Shown here: in pieces, positions 1 to 8,493 of the stretch | How the letters are laid out: each line of letters starts with the position of its first letter | How positions within the stretch are numbered: the first letter of the stretch is position 1 | Source of the DNA: Luteolibacter pohnpeiensis | GTDB lineage: Bacteria; Verrucomicrobiota; Verrucomicrobiia; Verrucomicrobiales; Akkermansiaceae | Direction: 5' to 3' | Length of the DNA: 64,000 nt | Assembly (NCBI RefSeq): GCF_016595435.1 | Contig: NZ_JAENIJ010000016.1 | Coordinates: 34,828 to 98,827, forward strand | Made by a program: the position numbers and the translations under genes | The notes under the pieces: model-generated | What the model saw: only the letters and a program-made list of their open reading frames with translations | What the model was told of the DNA's origin: nothing | The model's database searches: none

Positions 1-10
1 ATCCATCCTT

Positions 11-754
11 ATGGAAGCTTTGAAATTTGAAATTCCTGCGTCTGAGTCAACGCTCGACGCGGAGGCTCTGTCTGCAGAGCTTGCACCATTGCGTGCCGGT
101 GACCGCCTTCGTTTGCTCCACGAACGACTTGGCGATCGATTGGTGGCATCGACCAGTTTTGGCATTCAGGCTGCGGTCATGTTGCATTTGATCCATGAGA
201 ACGCGCCGGAGATTCCCGTGGTGTTTATCGATACCGGATTTTTGTTTCCTGAAACCTATCAATACATCGAGGAATTGATGTCGAAGTTGAAGATTGATCT
301 CCGGGTCTATCAACCGACTTATTCTGCCGCGCGGATTCAGGCACTGTGGGGAAACCTGTGGGAAAAAAAACAAGACGGTGCAGATCGTTACGGACTCATC
401 ACGAAGGTGGAACCCATGAACCGCGCACTTCGTGAAATTGGTGCGGATGTATGGATTAGCGGACTGCGCCGATCGCAATCCAAGACCCGTGCGGATCGTC
501 CATTTGCAGAGCAGCAGAAGCGAACTCTCAAGACCTATCCAATTCTTGATTGGGCGGATGCGCAGGTCGATTTATATTATCATCAGCATGAGCTGCCCCG
601 TCATCCTTTAGCCTCGAAAGGCTATGTGACCATGGGCGATTGGCATAGCACACGTCCGGAAGGTACGGATGGAGCTGAGGCCACTCGCTTCGATGGAAAT
701 CGATATGAGTGCGGTTTGCACCTCGACTCAGGTTCATCCGATTTCCAAATCTAA
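11..754 (+). CDS. cysH: PAPS reductase (thioredoxin-type, no Fe-S cluster)
   Basis: Reduces 3'-phosphoadenylyl sulfate to sulfite with thioredoxin in assimilatory sulfate reduction; cytoplasmic. The 247-aa protein has a PP-loop-type N-terminal half (STSFGIQAA near residues 47-55), the KVEPMNRAL signature near residue 132, LRRSQSKTR near 152, and the C-terminal ECGLH motif with the catalytic cysteine at 234. The paired CC...CxxC cysteines of Fe-S APS reductases are absent, so I favour PAPS over APS as substrate. cysK follows 25 nt downstream, suggesting a sulfur operon. The reading frame is open to the left edge, so the true start could lie before position 1, but the ATG at 11 gives a normal length. 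No Shine-Dalgarno sequence is visible in the ten bases available. Confidence 0.93.
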   Translation: MEALKFEIPASESTLDAEALSAELAPLRAGDRLRLLHERLGDRLVASTSFGIQAAVMLHLIHENAPEIPVVFIDTGFLFPETYQYIEELMSKLKIDLRVYQPTYSAARIQALWGNLWEKKQDGADRYGLITKVEPMNRALREIGADVWISGLRRSQSKTRADRPFAEQQKRTLKTYPILDWADAQVDLYYHQHELPRHPLASKGYVTMGDWHSTRPEGTDGAEATRFDGNRYECGLHLDSGSSDFQI

Positions 755-779
755 CTTTTCAATCTAACCCAGAAATACC

Positions 780-1739
780 ATGCCTATATCCGACAATCTG
801 GTTGCCACCGTTGGTAACACTCCACTCATCCGCATCAATCATCTAACCAAGGGCTTGGAAGCGGAAGTTCTTTTGAAGGCTGAGTTTTTCAATCCTCTCT
901 TCAGCGTGAAGGACCGGATTGGCAAGGCGATGATCGAAGCTGCCGAACGCGATGGTTCGTTGAAGCCAGGCGGCCTGATCATTGAGCCGACATCGGGCAA
1001 CACCGGTATTGCGCTTGCGTTCGTCGCCCGTGCGAAAGGCTACCCGATCATTCTGACCATGCCAGAAAGCATGTCGGTGGAGCGTCGCGTCTTGCTGCGC
1101 TTGTTAGGTGCGGAGATCGTGCTCACCCCACGGGCCAAAGGCATGGGTGGAGCGATTGCCAAGGCCAAGCAAATGCTTGAGGAAATCGAAGGATCATTCG
1201 GTCCTGGCCAATTTGATAATCCGGCCAACCCGCAGGCGCACCGTGAAACCACTGCCGAAGAAATCTGGAAAGATGTGGATGGCAGGATCGACGCGTTCGT
1301 CGCCGGCGTGGGCACTGGTGGAACCATCACCGGTGTTTCCGAGGTGCTGAAGTCGCGTTGTGACATGAAAACCTTCGCCGTCGAGCCAGCTGGTAGTCCG
1401 GTCATTTCCGGTGGATCTCCGGGTCCCCACATGATCCAGGGCATTGGCGCGGGATTCATTCCGAAAAACCTCAACGTGGATATCATCGATGAAGTGATTC
1501 AAGTGACTAACGAAGACGCTTTGGACACAGCGCAGGCATTGGCTCAACTGGATGGCATCCCTGCGGGTATTTCCACCGGCGCGAACGTCTGGGCGGCGTT
1601 GCAATTGGCAAAACGCCCGGAATTCAAAGGAAAACGCATCGTCACCGTAGGCTGCTCATCCACCGAGCGCTACCTCTCGACACCGCTCGCGGAAAAAGTC
1701 CGTGAAGAGGTGATCAACTTGCCTGTCGCGGAGATTTAA
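780..1739 (+). CDS. cysK: Cysteine synthase A (O-acetylserine sulfhydrylase)
   Basis: PLP enzyme that condenses O-acetylserine with sulfide to make cysteine; cytoplasmic. The 319-aa length is normal for CysK. The PLP lysine is in FSVKDRIG (K44), the substrate loop is TSGNTGIA near residue 72, and the phosphate-binding glycine loop GVGTGGTITG lies near residue 178. It is 25 nt downstream of cysH, so sulfite-to-cysteine steps are probably co-transcribed. No clear Shine-Dalgarno sequence precedes the ATG. No terminator is visible in the short gap before the next gene. Confidence 0.95.
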   Translation: MPISDNLVATVGNTPLIRINHLTKGLEAEVLLKAEFFNPLFSVKDRIGKAMIEAAERDGSLKPGGLIIEPTSGNTGIALAFVARAKGYPIILTMPESMSVERRVLLRLLGAEIVLTPRAKGMGGAIAKAKQMLEEIEGSFGPGQFDNPANPQAHRETTAEEIWKDVDGRIDAFVAGVGTGGTITGVSEVLKSRCDMKTFAVEPAGSPVISGGSPGPHMIQGIGAGFIPKNLNVDIIDEVIQVTNEDALDTAQALAQLDGIPAGISTGANVWAALQLAKRPEFKGKRIVTVGCSSTERYLSTPLAEKVREEVINLPVAEI

Positions 1740-1826
1740 TCCGCTGAAAGAAAAGCTCCGCCAATCGGGAGAGCGTGCTTGCAGCGCGCCCCGATGGCGG
1801 CTCATGCTTCCGACGTGGCTAACACG

Positions 1827-2969
1827 ATGGAAAAATCCCGCCGGTGGAATGGTTATGTTTGTCCGGACTGCCGTTTTGTCTTTCGGGTCCCCAGGGATCA
1901 CGATGGGGAAGGGATTGTTTGCCCGTCATGTCGCCGGATGCTGAAAATTCCCACGGATGGGGATGTTTTGCCGCCGTTGACACTCGCCGCCATCACCGAA
2001 AAAGCTACGGAGACTTCCGCTGCTCATCTGGAACGCCGCCGCAAGCGGGGAAGGGGCAAGAAAGACGTCGATGAAACCCCGGATTGGGAAAAGCAGCCGA
2101 TGATGCGGTCTTCGAAGACCAGTGCGGATTCGCTGAAAAAGTATGCTTTGGCCGTTGGAGGCGTGTTCGCTGCGGCCGTTGTGATTATTTTTGGCATGGT
2201 GCTTTTCCGCGATAAACGACCGGTGGTTGTCGCTTCTCCGGTGGTTGCCGAGATTTCGAAACAGGCCGATTCACCGGAAGAGGGTGGCTTGGAAAAAGTG
2301 GTTTTGCCGAAGGTCATGCAACAAAGCCAGGTTTCGTTTCTCGAAGAGGCCGAACCGATCATTCGCAAGTTTCTATCGGCGAAGACCGTGGATGAAATGC
2401 TCCCATTTGTTAGAAATCCCGAGGTGACGGAACCTCGAATGCGGAAATTCTATCAAGGTGGGAAGATTGATGCTCCAGGAATGGCATTGATCAAGCCGAT
2501 CGGTGACGTGAGCTACCGCGGGAAATTCGCATCCGTGATGGTGCGGACAAGAGACCAGGAATTGCGCCAACTTGCCTTCACCAGAACGGATCAAGGTGGA
2601 TTGGAAATCGACTGGGAAAGTTATGTGGGTTGGTCGGCCATGACCTGGGATGAGTTTCTGAAAACGAAACCGACCGAGCCACAGATATTCCGGGTTCTGG
2701 TGAAGCAAGTCGAGTATTACAATTTCGATTTCAGTGATGACCTTAAGTGGCAGTCCTATTCCATTTCATCCTCGGATCGCGAGCATTTCGTCTATGGATA
2801 CACCCGCAAGCAGACGCCTTTGAATAGCATGATGATGCCCGACAATAAAAAGTCCACGGTGGCAATGATGCTCGCATTGAGGTTTGATCCGACCAATTCC
2901 TCCGACAATCAGGTGATTGTTGATCGTTACATCACGGATGGATGGGTGGAAGGTATCGACGACGAGTGA
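1827..2969 (+). CDS. Zinc-ribbon single-pass membrane protein, unknown function
   Basis: I do not recognise a named family. With the ATG at 1827 the protein is 380 aa. It opens with a zinc ribbon (CPDC at 12-15, CPSC at 32-35), followed by a basic KR-rich stretch, one transmembrane helix at about 105-128, and a soluble domain of roughly 250 residues that would lie outside the cytoplasm. The N-terminal ribbon resembles those of many planctomycete and verrucomicrobial membrane proteins. The frame also allows a TTG start at 1779, preceded by GGGAGA with good spacing, so the start is uncertain. The stop overlaps the next gene's ATG (TGATG), indicating translational coupling. Confidence 0.75.
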   Translation: MEKSRRWNGYVCPDCRFVFRVPRDHDGEGIVCPSCRRMLKIPTDGDVLPPLTLAAITEKATETSAAHLERRRKRGRGKKDVDETPDWEKQPMMRSSKTSADSLKKYALAVGGVFAAAVVIIFGMVLFRDKRPVVVASPVVAEISKQADSPEEGGLEKVVLPKVMQQSQVSFLEEAEPIIRKFLSAKTVDEMLPFVRNPEVTEPRMRKFYQGGKIDAPGMALIKPIGDVSYRGKFASVMVRTRDQELRQLAFTRTDQGGLEIDWESYVGWSAMTWDEFLKTKPTEPQIFRVLVKQVEYYNFDFSDDLKWQSYSISSSDREHFVYGYTRKQTPLNSMMMPDNKKSTVAMMLALRFDPTNSSDNQVIVDRYITDGWVEGIDDE

Positions 2970-4360
2970 TGAATCCGACCACTTACGACAAGGCGCTGGA
3001 GCTGAATTTGGACCCAGCTGTTTACGGGACATTCGCTGAAATCGGCGCCGGACAGGAAACCGCCAACTGGTTTTTCAGGGCCTCGGGGACTGCAGGATTG
3101 GTTGCGAAAACGATTTCTGCCTATGACATGACGATGAGTGACGCGATCTACGGTCGTGCGGATCGCTATGTTTCGGCGGCGCGATTGGAGTCGATGCTCG
3201 ATCACGAATTTTCCATCTTGCTGGAAAGGCTCGGTCCAAAACGCGGTGCCGATACCGCGTTTTTCTCGTTCTGTAATACGGTAAGGGCCCGAGGCTGGAA
3301 CGACGAAGGTGAGTGCCATGGCTGGCTCGGGGTGCGGTTCCAGATGAAACCGGGAGATCCTCCCTCAGACATCATCCTGCACGTTCGCCTTTTGGATGCC
3401 CGGACGATCGATCAGATGGAGGCTCTTGGAGTGATCGGCGTGAACTTGATTCATGCTGCGATCCGAATGCGTGGTCACTTGCGTCAGTTTGTCGAATCGC
3501 TGGTGGATAATTTGTTAGAGGGACGGGTCGAAATCGATCTCCTGAAGTTTTCCGGCCATGGTTACAGCTTTTTCGACAATCGTCTGTGTGCCCTGCAGCT
3601 GGTGGAAAGTGGTTTGACCGATGCCACCATGTTTCTGCCAAACGGCGAGGTGATGCAGCCAACGGAAGTGCTTTACCGGCGGCCAGTGCTGCTCCTGCGT
3701 GGCAGTTTTGATCCGGTGATGAAAATTCACCTGGAGATGCTGAATCAAGCCCGTGCGGGTTTTTCCCAGCTGCTGGAGGATGAGGACAAAGGTCGCGAAG
3801 TCGAAATTTGCGAGATTTCCATGGCGAACCTGCTGCGCGGCAAAGCCGTGGATCAAATCGACTTTTTGGATCGGGCAGATGCGCTGCAATCCTTGGGAAA
3901 GACCGTCCTGCTCTCTCGTTGCGCGGAGTTTCACCGGATTGCGGCATTTCTCAATCGATGCACTGCCAAGCCCGTTGGCATTTTGTTGAGCATCGGGTTG
4001 CTGAACGAATTGTTCAAACCCAAGTGGTCAGCCAATCTTGAAGGAGGCGTGCTGGAATCATTTGGCAGATTGTTCAAGAACGGGGTGACGCTTCATGTTT
4101 TCCCGTGGCAAAATCGCCGGAATGGCGAATTGGTCACCGCTGAATCATTCCGCCCTCCACAGGACAGTGTGCACCTCTATCGTCACTTTTTGGACAATGG
4201 ATTGATCGTCGGAATTCCATCCGAAAATCCCGATTTGCTGGCTTACACGGGACGTGATATTTGCCGGATGATCATTGCCGACGATGAAACCTGGAAACAG
4301 CAGGTGCCGGAAGTCGCTTGGGTCATGGCAGAGCGCCACGCTCGCTTGCGCATGGATTAA
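2969..4360 (+). CDS. Conserved cytoplasmic protein of unknown function
   Basis: The 463-aa protein has no signal peptide or membrane segment. The start (MNPTTYDKALELNLDP) and a nearby GTFAEIGAGQE segment look like a family conserved across Bacteroidota and Verrucomicrobiota whose database names are inconsistent and, in my view, unreliable. I see no catalytic motif I would trust. The chosen ATG at 2969 overlaps the preceding stop as TGATG, so the two genes are very likely translated together. The frame extends upstream to 2942, but that would lie inside the previous gene. The 3' end overlaps the convergent gene by 4 nt. Confidence 0.8.
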   Translation: MNPTTYDKALELNLDPAVYGTFAEIGAGQETANWFFRASGTAGLVAKTISAYDMTMSDAIYGRADRYVSAARLESMLDHEFSILLERLGPKRGADTAFFSFCNTVRARGWNDEGECHGWLGVRFQMKPGDPPSDIILHVRLLDARTIDQMEALGVIGVNLIHAAIRMRGHLRQFVESLVDNLLEGRVEIDLLKFSGHGYSFFDNRLCALQLVESGLTDATMFLPNGEVMQPTEVLYRRPVLLLRGSFDPVMKIHLEMLNQARAGFSQLLEDEDKGREVEICEISMANLLRGKAVDQIDFLDRADALQSLGKTVLLSRCAEFHRIAAFLNRCTAKPVGILLSIGLLNELFKPKWSANLEGGVLESFGRLFKNGVTLHVFPWQNRRNGELVTAESFRPPQDSVHLYRHFLDNGLIVGIPSENPDLLAYTGRDICRMIIADDETWKQQVPEVAWVMAERHARLRMD

Positions 4361-4830
4361 AGGTTGTCCATCTCGGACATCTCTTTGCGGGCCGGACGTG
4401 ATTTCAACAAGTCATAGGAGGTGCCACAATACATGCAGCAGAACTTTTGATTCGCCAGAATGGAAAGTCCGGCTGTCACCCCCTGATTGAACGGCCAAAT
4501 CCGCACGGCACGATCATGGACCAGTGCGCCGGTGTTGATGAGTGGCGTGCCTCTGCAAAGTGGGCAAAATGCGGCGCGGCGCTTGAAAAATGCGATCGCC
4601 CAGGTCACCGCGGTAAATCCAAGACAAACGGCCAATGTTTTCGCTACCAGCATCCCTGGTTCGATCAGATAAATGATGAGACAGGTGATGGATGCGATGA
4701 TGCCTGCGTAGTGGATCGAGACCCAAAGCATCGCCCAAACGTAAGAACCCCGGTATGGCAGTGATCGGCAGTTAGGTGCCGATGAACTGGGGGATGACTT
4801 GAGTGACGAGTCGGATCGGAGATCTTCCAT
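4357..4830 (-). CDS. Two-helix membrane protein with zinc-ribbon cysteines
   Basis: A 157-aa unknown protein. A Ser-rich N-terminus is followed by two predicted membrane helices (about 31-56 and 61-82), a basic FFKRR turn, then CPLC at 89-92 and CCMYC at 131-135, which could together bind one zinc on the cytoplasmic face. Its stop overlaps the stop of the convergent upstream gene by 4 nt. That gene's partner also carries a zinc ribbon and a membrane helix, so the three may form one functional neighbourhood, although this is inference. The ATG at 4830 is the first in frame. Confidence 0.65.
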   Translation of the reverse strand: MEDLRSDSSLKSSPSSSAPNCRSLPYRGSYVWAMLWVSIHYAGIIASITCLIIYLIEPGMLVAKTLAVCLGFTAVTWAIAFFKRRAAFCPLCRGTPLINTGALVHDRAVRIWPFNQGVTAGLSILANQKFCCMYCGTSYDLLKSRPARKEMSEMDNL

Positions 4831-5085
4831 GGATTGATAGGATGGGAAAGTACGCCGACTTACGACGAGGGGCGATAAAGTGGGAATGTCGGTATTTACC
4901 GGCGATCCCGCAACCTAAATCGAAGGAAACAGCTGTTCAAAATATCCTGTTGAAATGCTACGCAATCGTTCAAGACTGGGTCTTTCAGGAATTGTGAAAT
5001 TCGATGAAAATATTTCGTAACACATGGCTTAGGAGTCGCGAATTCCATTGCCAATCGGGTAATCCGGGGTTGAACTCGCCCGCAC

Positions 5086-5814
5086 GTGATAACCCATTCT
5101 TCACCACTGGCCCTGCGACGCATTGCCTCGATTTTGTTGGCAGTTTTCCTGTTTCCGAACACTTTGCTCAACGCTGCAGAGCCTGAAAAGGCTCCGGCAA
5201 CCGCAGAAAAATCGGAGACCCAACCCGAGAAAAAAGAGACTGCGAAGAAACCCGAAACTCCGGTTGCTCCAGAAGATGAGTCCGCGAAAAAGCCCGACGC
5301 GGCAGTGGATCAGGACGACGAGATGGCGGTGGAGGATGCCGAAGCAAAAACAACAGCTGTGGCTCGTCCGGTAAGCCCGGATTTGGTTCAGGTCTACGGT
5401 TGGAGAGAACACATCCAAATCGACGGAATCAGCGATACCTTGCAGGCAAAACTCGATACCGGTGCGCACACCAGTTCGATCCACGCAGAACAGAAGGAGT
5501 TGTTTGAACGCGATGGCAAGAAATGGGTTCGTTTCGTTGTCACCGACCCACGGGTGAAAGATTCACCACGCACCCAGGTCGAAGCTCCTCTGGTCCGAAT
5601 TGCACGCATCAAGGAACCAGGCGGTGAATCCGTGCCGCGCGAAGTGGTGCGGCTCACCTTCAAAATCGGGGATCGAAAGCTGAGAGCTGATTTTACCCTC
5701 AACAATCGGAAGAACATGCTCAGCCCAGTTTTGATCGGTCGCATCACAATCAAGGAATTGGGATGGATTGATCCGAGCCGGACTTATCTGGCCGATAAAA
5801 AAGTGATGCGCTGA
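5086..5814 (+). CDS. Secreted retropepsin-like (RimK/LysX-associated) protein
   Basis: Belongs to the family annotated as ATP-dependent zinc protease or RimK/LysX family protein, whose fold resembles retroviral aspartic proteases. The 242-aa product has a signal peptide (about 1-31, ending near LLNAA), a Glu/Lys/Pro-rich linker at 32-95, and one domain at about 100-242. The retropepsin-like motif LDTGAHTSS has its Asp at 124. The signal peptide places it outside the cytoplasm. The start is GTG at 5086, because no ATG fits before the signal peptide. It leads a set with the membrane protein and ATP-grasp ligase that follow. Protease activity is assumed from the family, not shown. Confidence 0.82.
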   Translation: MITHSSPLALRRIASILLAVFLFPNTLLNAAEPEKAPATAEKSETQPEKKETAKKPETPVAPEDESAKKPDAAVDQDDEMAVEDAEAKTTAVARPVSPDLVQVYGWREHIQIDGISDTLQAKLDTGAHTSSIHAEQKELFERDGKKWVRFVVTDPRVKDSPRTQVEAPLVRIARIKEPGGESVPREVVRLTFKIGDRKLRADFTLNNRKNMLSPVLIGRITIKELGWIDPSRTYLADKKVMR

Positions 5815-5837
5815 GAGCTCACGGAGAACCCGAATTT

Positions 5838-7376
5838 ATGAGTTCCAGATGGAAATTGGTGACTGCGGTGCTGATGCTTGTCCTTCTCGGAGGAGGGCTG
5901 GCCTTTTACAAATCGACTAAACTCGGCGTTCCCTTTTGGGAGGGTCAGCGGGTTGATGAATGGTTGGTGGAAGCCAGAGTTTCATTTCTGGCGGTAGGCA
6001 AGCCCGTCAAAGCCCGGCTTTCGTTGCCAGCAAACGGATTGGATGAAAGTGCCGGTCAGGAAGCGGGATCGCTGGGTTATCATTATCATGTCGATCACGA
6101 TCGCGGTGAATCCACGGCCATCTGGTCCTCTGAAATGCGTGAAAACGGCCAGGCGCTCTATTTCCGGGTAAGATTTCCCCTTGGTTCAGAGAGTGGCGGT
6201 GGGCCGATTCCGCCAACGGGTAGTATCCCGGTGGCAGAAGCTCCTGGTCTATCAGGCTCGGTTGGAGAGGCAGCTCGCAACATCGTTGCGCGATCGAAAG
6301 CGATTTCATCAGACGCGGATTCTCTCTTCGTCACGTTTTTCCGGCAAATCGAGAACGCCGCGCCTTCCCAGGAAATGGTGCTGATCAATCGGGCATACGA
6401 AAAAGAGTATCACGATGATGCTCCTATCAAAATCGGCATCGATTTGCTGGCGCTTGCCGGAGTTCCTGCACGCGTTGCCTACGGCGTAAAGCTGGACGAT
6501 CGGGAACGTGAAACCGCCCAGGGTCCGCTGCCACTGGTCGAGTATTTCGACGGGGCAAACTGGAAAGTCCGCGATCCGTTGGCACCGACGGATGTATTGG
6601 ACGGCAGTAAGGTCTTTGTATGGCACCGGGGTGGAGGTCCACTTCTGGACGTAACCGGTGGAGAAAACTCGCGAGTTTCCTTCACCGTGGTGAAGGATCG
6701 GATTCCCTTGGCACGCCTGACTGATCTGCAAAATTCGCCCATTCTGGTTTCAACGATTTTAGGCCTTCCGGCTTCTGAAAGAGCGGTGTTTCGCTATATC
6801 GTCCTGATTCCCTTGGGCGCTTTTGTGGTTGTCCTGATGCGAAATATCGTCGGCATCCCGACTCTGGGCACCTTCATGCCGGTTTTGCTGGCATTGGCAT
6901 TGCTCGAAATGCCCGTCGGTCCTGGATTGGTGATGTTCGCCATTCTGGTGGCAGCTGGCCTCTGGTGCCGATTCCTGCTTTCAAGGCTCAATCTGTTAGT
7001 GGTGCCGCGGGTGGCAGCCTGCGTGGTCATTGTCACCCTGCTGATGATGTACATGACCGTGTTGAGCCATCGAATCGGTGTCGGGATCGCCGTGGAAATC
7101 ATGTTGTTCCCGATGATCATCATCGCTTGGACCATTGAGCGCATGTCGTTGATTTGGGAAGAGGAAGGCAAGCGCAGCGCCATCACTCAGGTTGGCGGCT
7201 CCGTGCTGGTTGCCGTCCTCGCATACTCCTTCATGTGCGTGTCCCAAATCCGCTATTGGGCATTTTACTTTCCGGAAACATTGCTGATTTTGTTGGCCGG
7301 GATTCTCATCATCGGTCGCTATACCGGTTACCGGATTTCTGAGTTGTTTCGGTTTCGTAGTTTTACTGAGGACTGA
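5838..7376 (+). CDS. Inactive transglutaminase fused to seven membrane helices
   Basis: A 512-aa membrane protein. One N-terminal helix (about 7-24) leads to a periplasmic transglutaminase-like domain (about 30-300). The usual catalytic cysteine context is absent: the segment DDAPIKIGIDLLALAGVPAR stands where an active enzyme would place its Cys. From about residue 315 there are seven hydrophobic helices. This architecture is a recognised family (inactive transglutaminase plus 7TM) that travels with a RimK-like ATP-grasp ligase and a retropepsin-like protein, exactly as here. It lies 23 nt after the first gene of the set and 5 nt before the ligase. A role as scaffold or substrate receptor is inference. 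Confidence 0.88.
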   Translation: MSSRWKLVTAVLMLVLLGGGLAFYKSTKLGVPFWEGQRVDEWLVEARVSFLAVGKPVKARLSLPANGLDESAGQEAGSLGYHYHVDHDRGESTAIWSSEMRENGQALYFRVRFPLGSESGGGPIPPTGSIPVAEAPGLSGSVGEAARNIVARSKAISSDADSLFVTFFRQIENAAPSQEMVLINRAYEKEYHDDAPIKIGIDLLALAGVPARVAYGVKLDDRERETAQGPLPLVEYFDGANWKVRDPLAPTDVLDGSKVFVWHRGGGPLLDVTGGENSRVSFTVVKDRIPLARLTDLQNSPILVSTILGLPASERAVFRYIVLIPLGAFVVVLMRNIVGIPTLGTFMPVLLALALLEMPVGPGLVMFAILVAAGLWCRFLLSRLNLLVVPRVAACVVIVTLLMMYMTVLSHRIGVGIAVEIMLFPMIIIAWTIERMSLIWEEEGKRSAITQVGGSVLVAVLAYSFMCVSQIRYWAFYFPETLLILLAGILIIGRYTGYRISELFRFRSFTED

Positions 7377-7381
7377 TTTCC

Positions 7382-8392
7382 ATGAGTGATTCGGTGGATA
7401 GCGCAAAAGCCAAACCGGTTTACCAAAAATGGTGGCACCGCTGGATCCGCACTCCCAAGGAGTTGCGGGCGATGGGAGTGGTGGGCATCAACATGCGCAA
7501 TGCGAGATTCCTCCTGCCCAACAATCCAAGGAGGCTCTACACCTTGGTGGACAACAAGCTGCGCACTAAAAAACTGGCGGAAGAGCAGGGGCTTTCCGTG
7601 CCGGAAACCTATGGGGTCATCCGCTCACCCTATGACACCAGAAACCTCGAGTCATTGCTCAGCAAACGATCGGCTTTCGTCATCAAGCCCGCGCGCGGAT
7701 CCGGTGGCAAAGGGGTGCTGGTGATCGATGGCAAGGAAGACGGCTACTACATCAAGCCCAGCGGTAGTCGTTTCAGCGGAGACGAGGTGCGGCATCACGT
7801 TTCGAATATCCTGGCTGGCTTGTTCAGCCTTGGTGGCCAGCGTGACGTGGCCTTGATCGAATATCGGGTCCGGCCGGCGAGGATTCTCACGGATATCAGC
7901 TACCAGGGCGCACCGGACATCCGCTTGGTCATGCTGCATGGATATCCGGTCATGGCCATGTTGCGCGCCGCGACACGTGAGTCTGATGGCAGGGCAAACC
8001 TTCACCAAGGTGCCCTTGGCATCGGTATCGATATTCGCAGTGGTAGAACAGTTCGCGCGGTTCATCACGGAAAACCCGTCACCCACCATCCAGACACGGG
8101 GTTGGAACTCATCGGCATCCAGATGCCGGACTGGGACCGCATTTTGGAAATCGCCGTCACTTGTCAGGAGATGACAGGTCTCGGCTATCTCGGGGTCGAT
8201 CTCATGGTGGATCAGGAAATCGGTCCGTTGATGATCGAGGTCAATGCCCGGCCAGGGCTGGCCATTCAAATGGCGAACGGCGTCGGTCTGTTGAGAAGAC
8301 TGGAGCCGGTGGAGAAACGCCACACGCTTCATCCGGGTGAAGATCTGGAGCAAAAAATCGAATTCTCAAAGCGCACCTTTGGTCGCGATTGA
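7382..8392 (+). CDS. Alpha-L-glutamate ligase-like ATP-grasp protein
   Basis: A 336-aa cytoplasmic ATP-grasp enzyme related to RimK. The ATP-binding loop is KPARGSGGKGVLV (about 101-113), and the metal-binding end is VNARPGLAIQ near residue 287, preceded by an acidic strand. Family members form amide bonds between an amino acid and a carboxylate at ATP cost; the substrate here is unknown. It starts 5 nt after the 7TM protein, implying one transcript. The three-gene set was grouped with peptide-modifying amidoligase systems in comparative genomic work I recall (Iyer, Aravind and colleagues). The N-terminal basic and aromatic stretch KWWHRWIR could associate with membrane. Confidence 0.88.
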   Translation: MSDSVDSAKAKPVYQKWWHRWIRTPKELRAMGVVGINMRNARFLLPNNPRRLYTLVDNKLRTKKLAEEQGLSVPETYGVIRSPYDTRNLESLLSKRSAFVIKPARGSGGKGVLVIDGKEDGYYIKPSGSRFSGDEVRHHVSNILAGLFSLGGQRDVALIEYRVRPARILTDISYQGAPDIRLVMLHGYPVMAMLRAATRESDGRANLHQGALGIGIDIRSGRTVRAVHHGKPVTHHPDTGLELIGIQMPDWDRILEIAVTCQEMTGLGYLGVDLMVDQEIGPLMIEVNARPGLAIQMANGVGLLRRLEPVEKRHTLHPGEDLEQKIEFSKRTFGRD

Positions 8393-8430
8393 TTTTGCCA
8401 CTGGTCCACTGGTGGATCAGACATTTTGAA

Positions 8431-8466
8431 ATAAAAAACGCCTGCTGCGGAATCCCACAGCAGGCG
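8431..8466 (-). terminator. Intrinsic terminator after the pilT gene
   Basis: A perfect 9-bp stem (CGCCTGCTG at 8439-8447 with CAGCAGGCG at 8458-8466) encloses a 10-nt loop. On the minus strand it is followed by TTTTTTAT, a good uridine tract for the leftward pilT transcript. On the plus strand the tail is only CTTCTTT, so it may stop the ATP-grasp operon less efficiently. Confidence 0.85.
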
Positions 8467-8493
8467 CTTCTTTGAAATACACGAGTCGATCCT

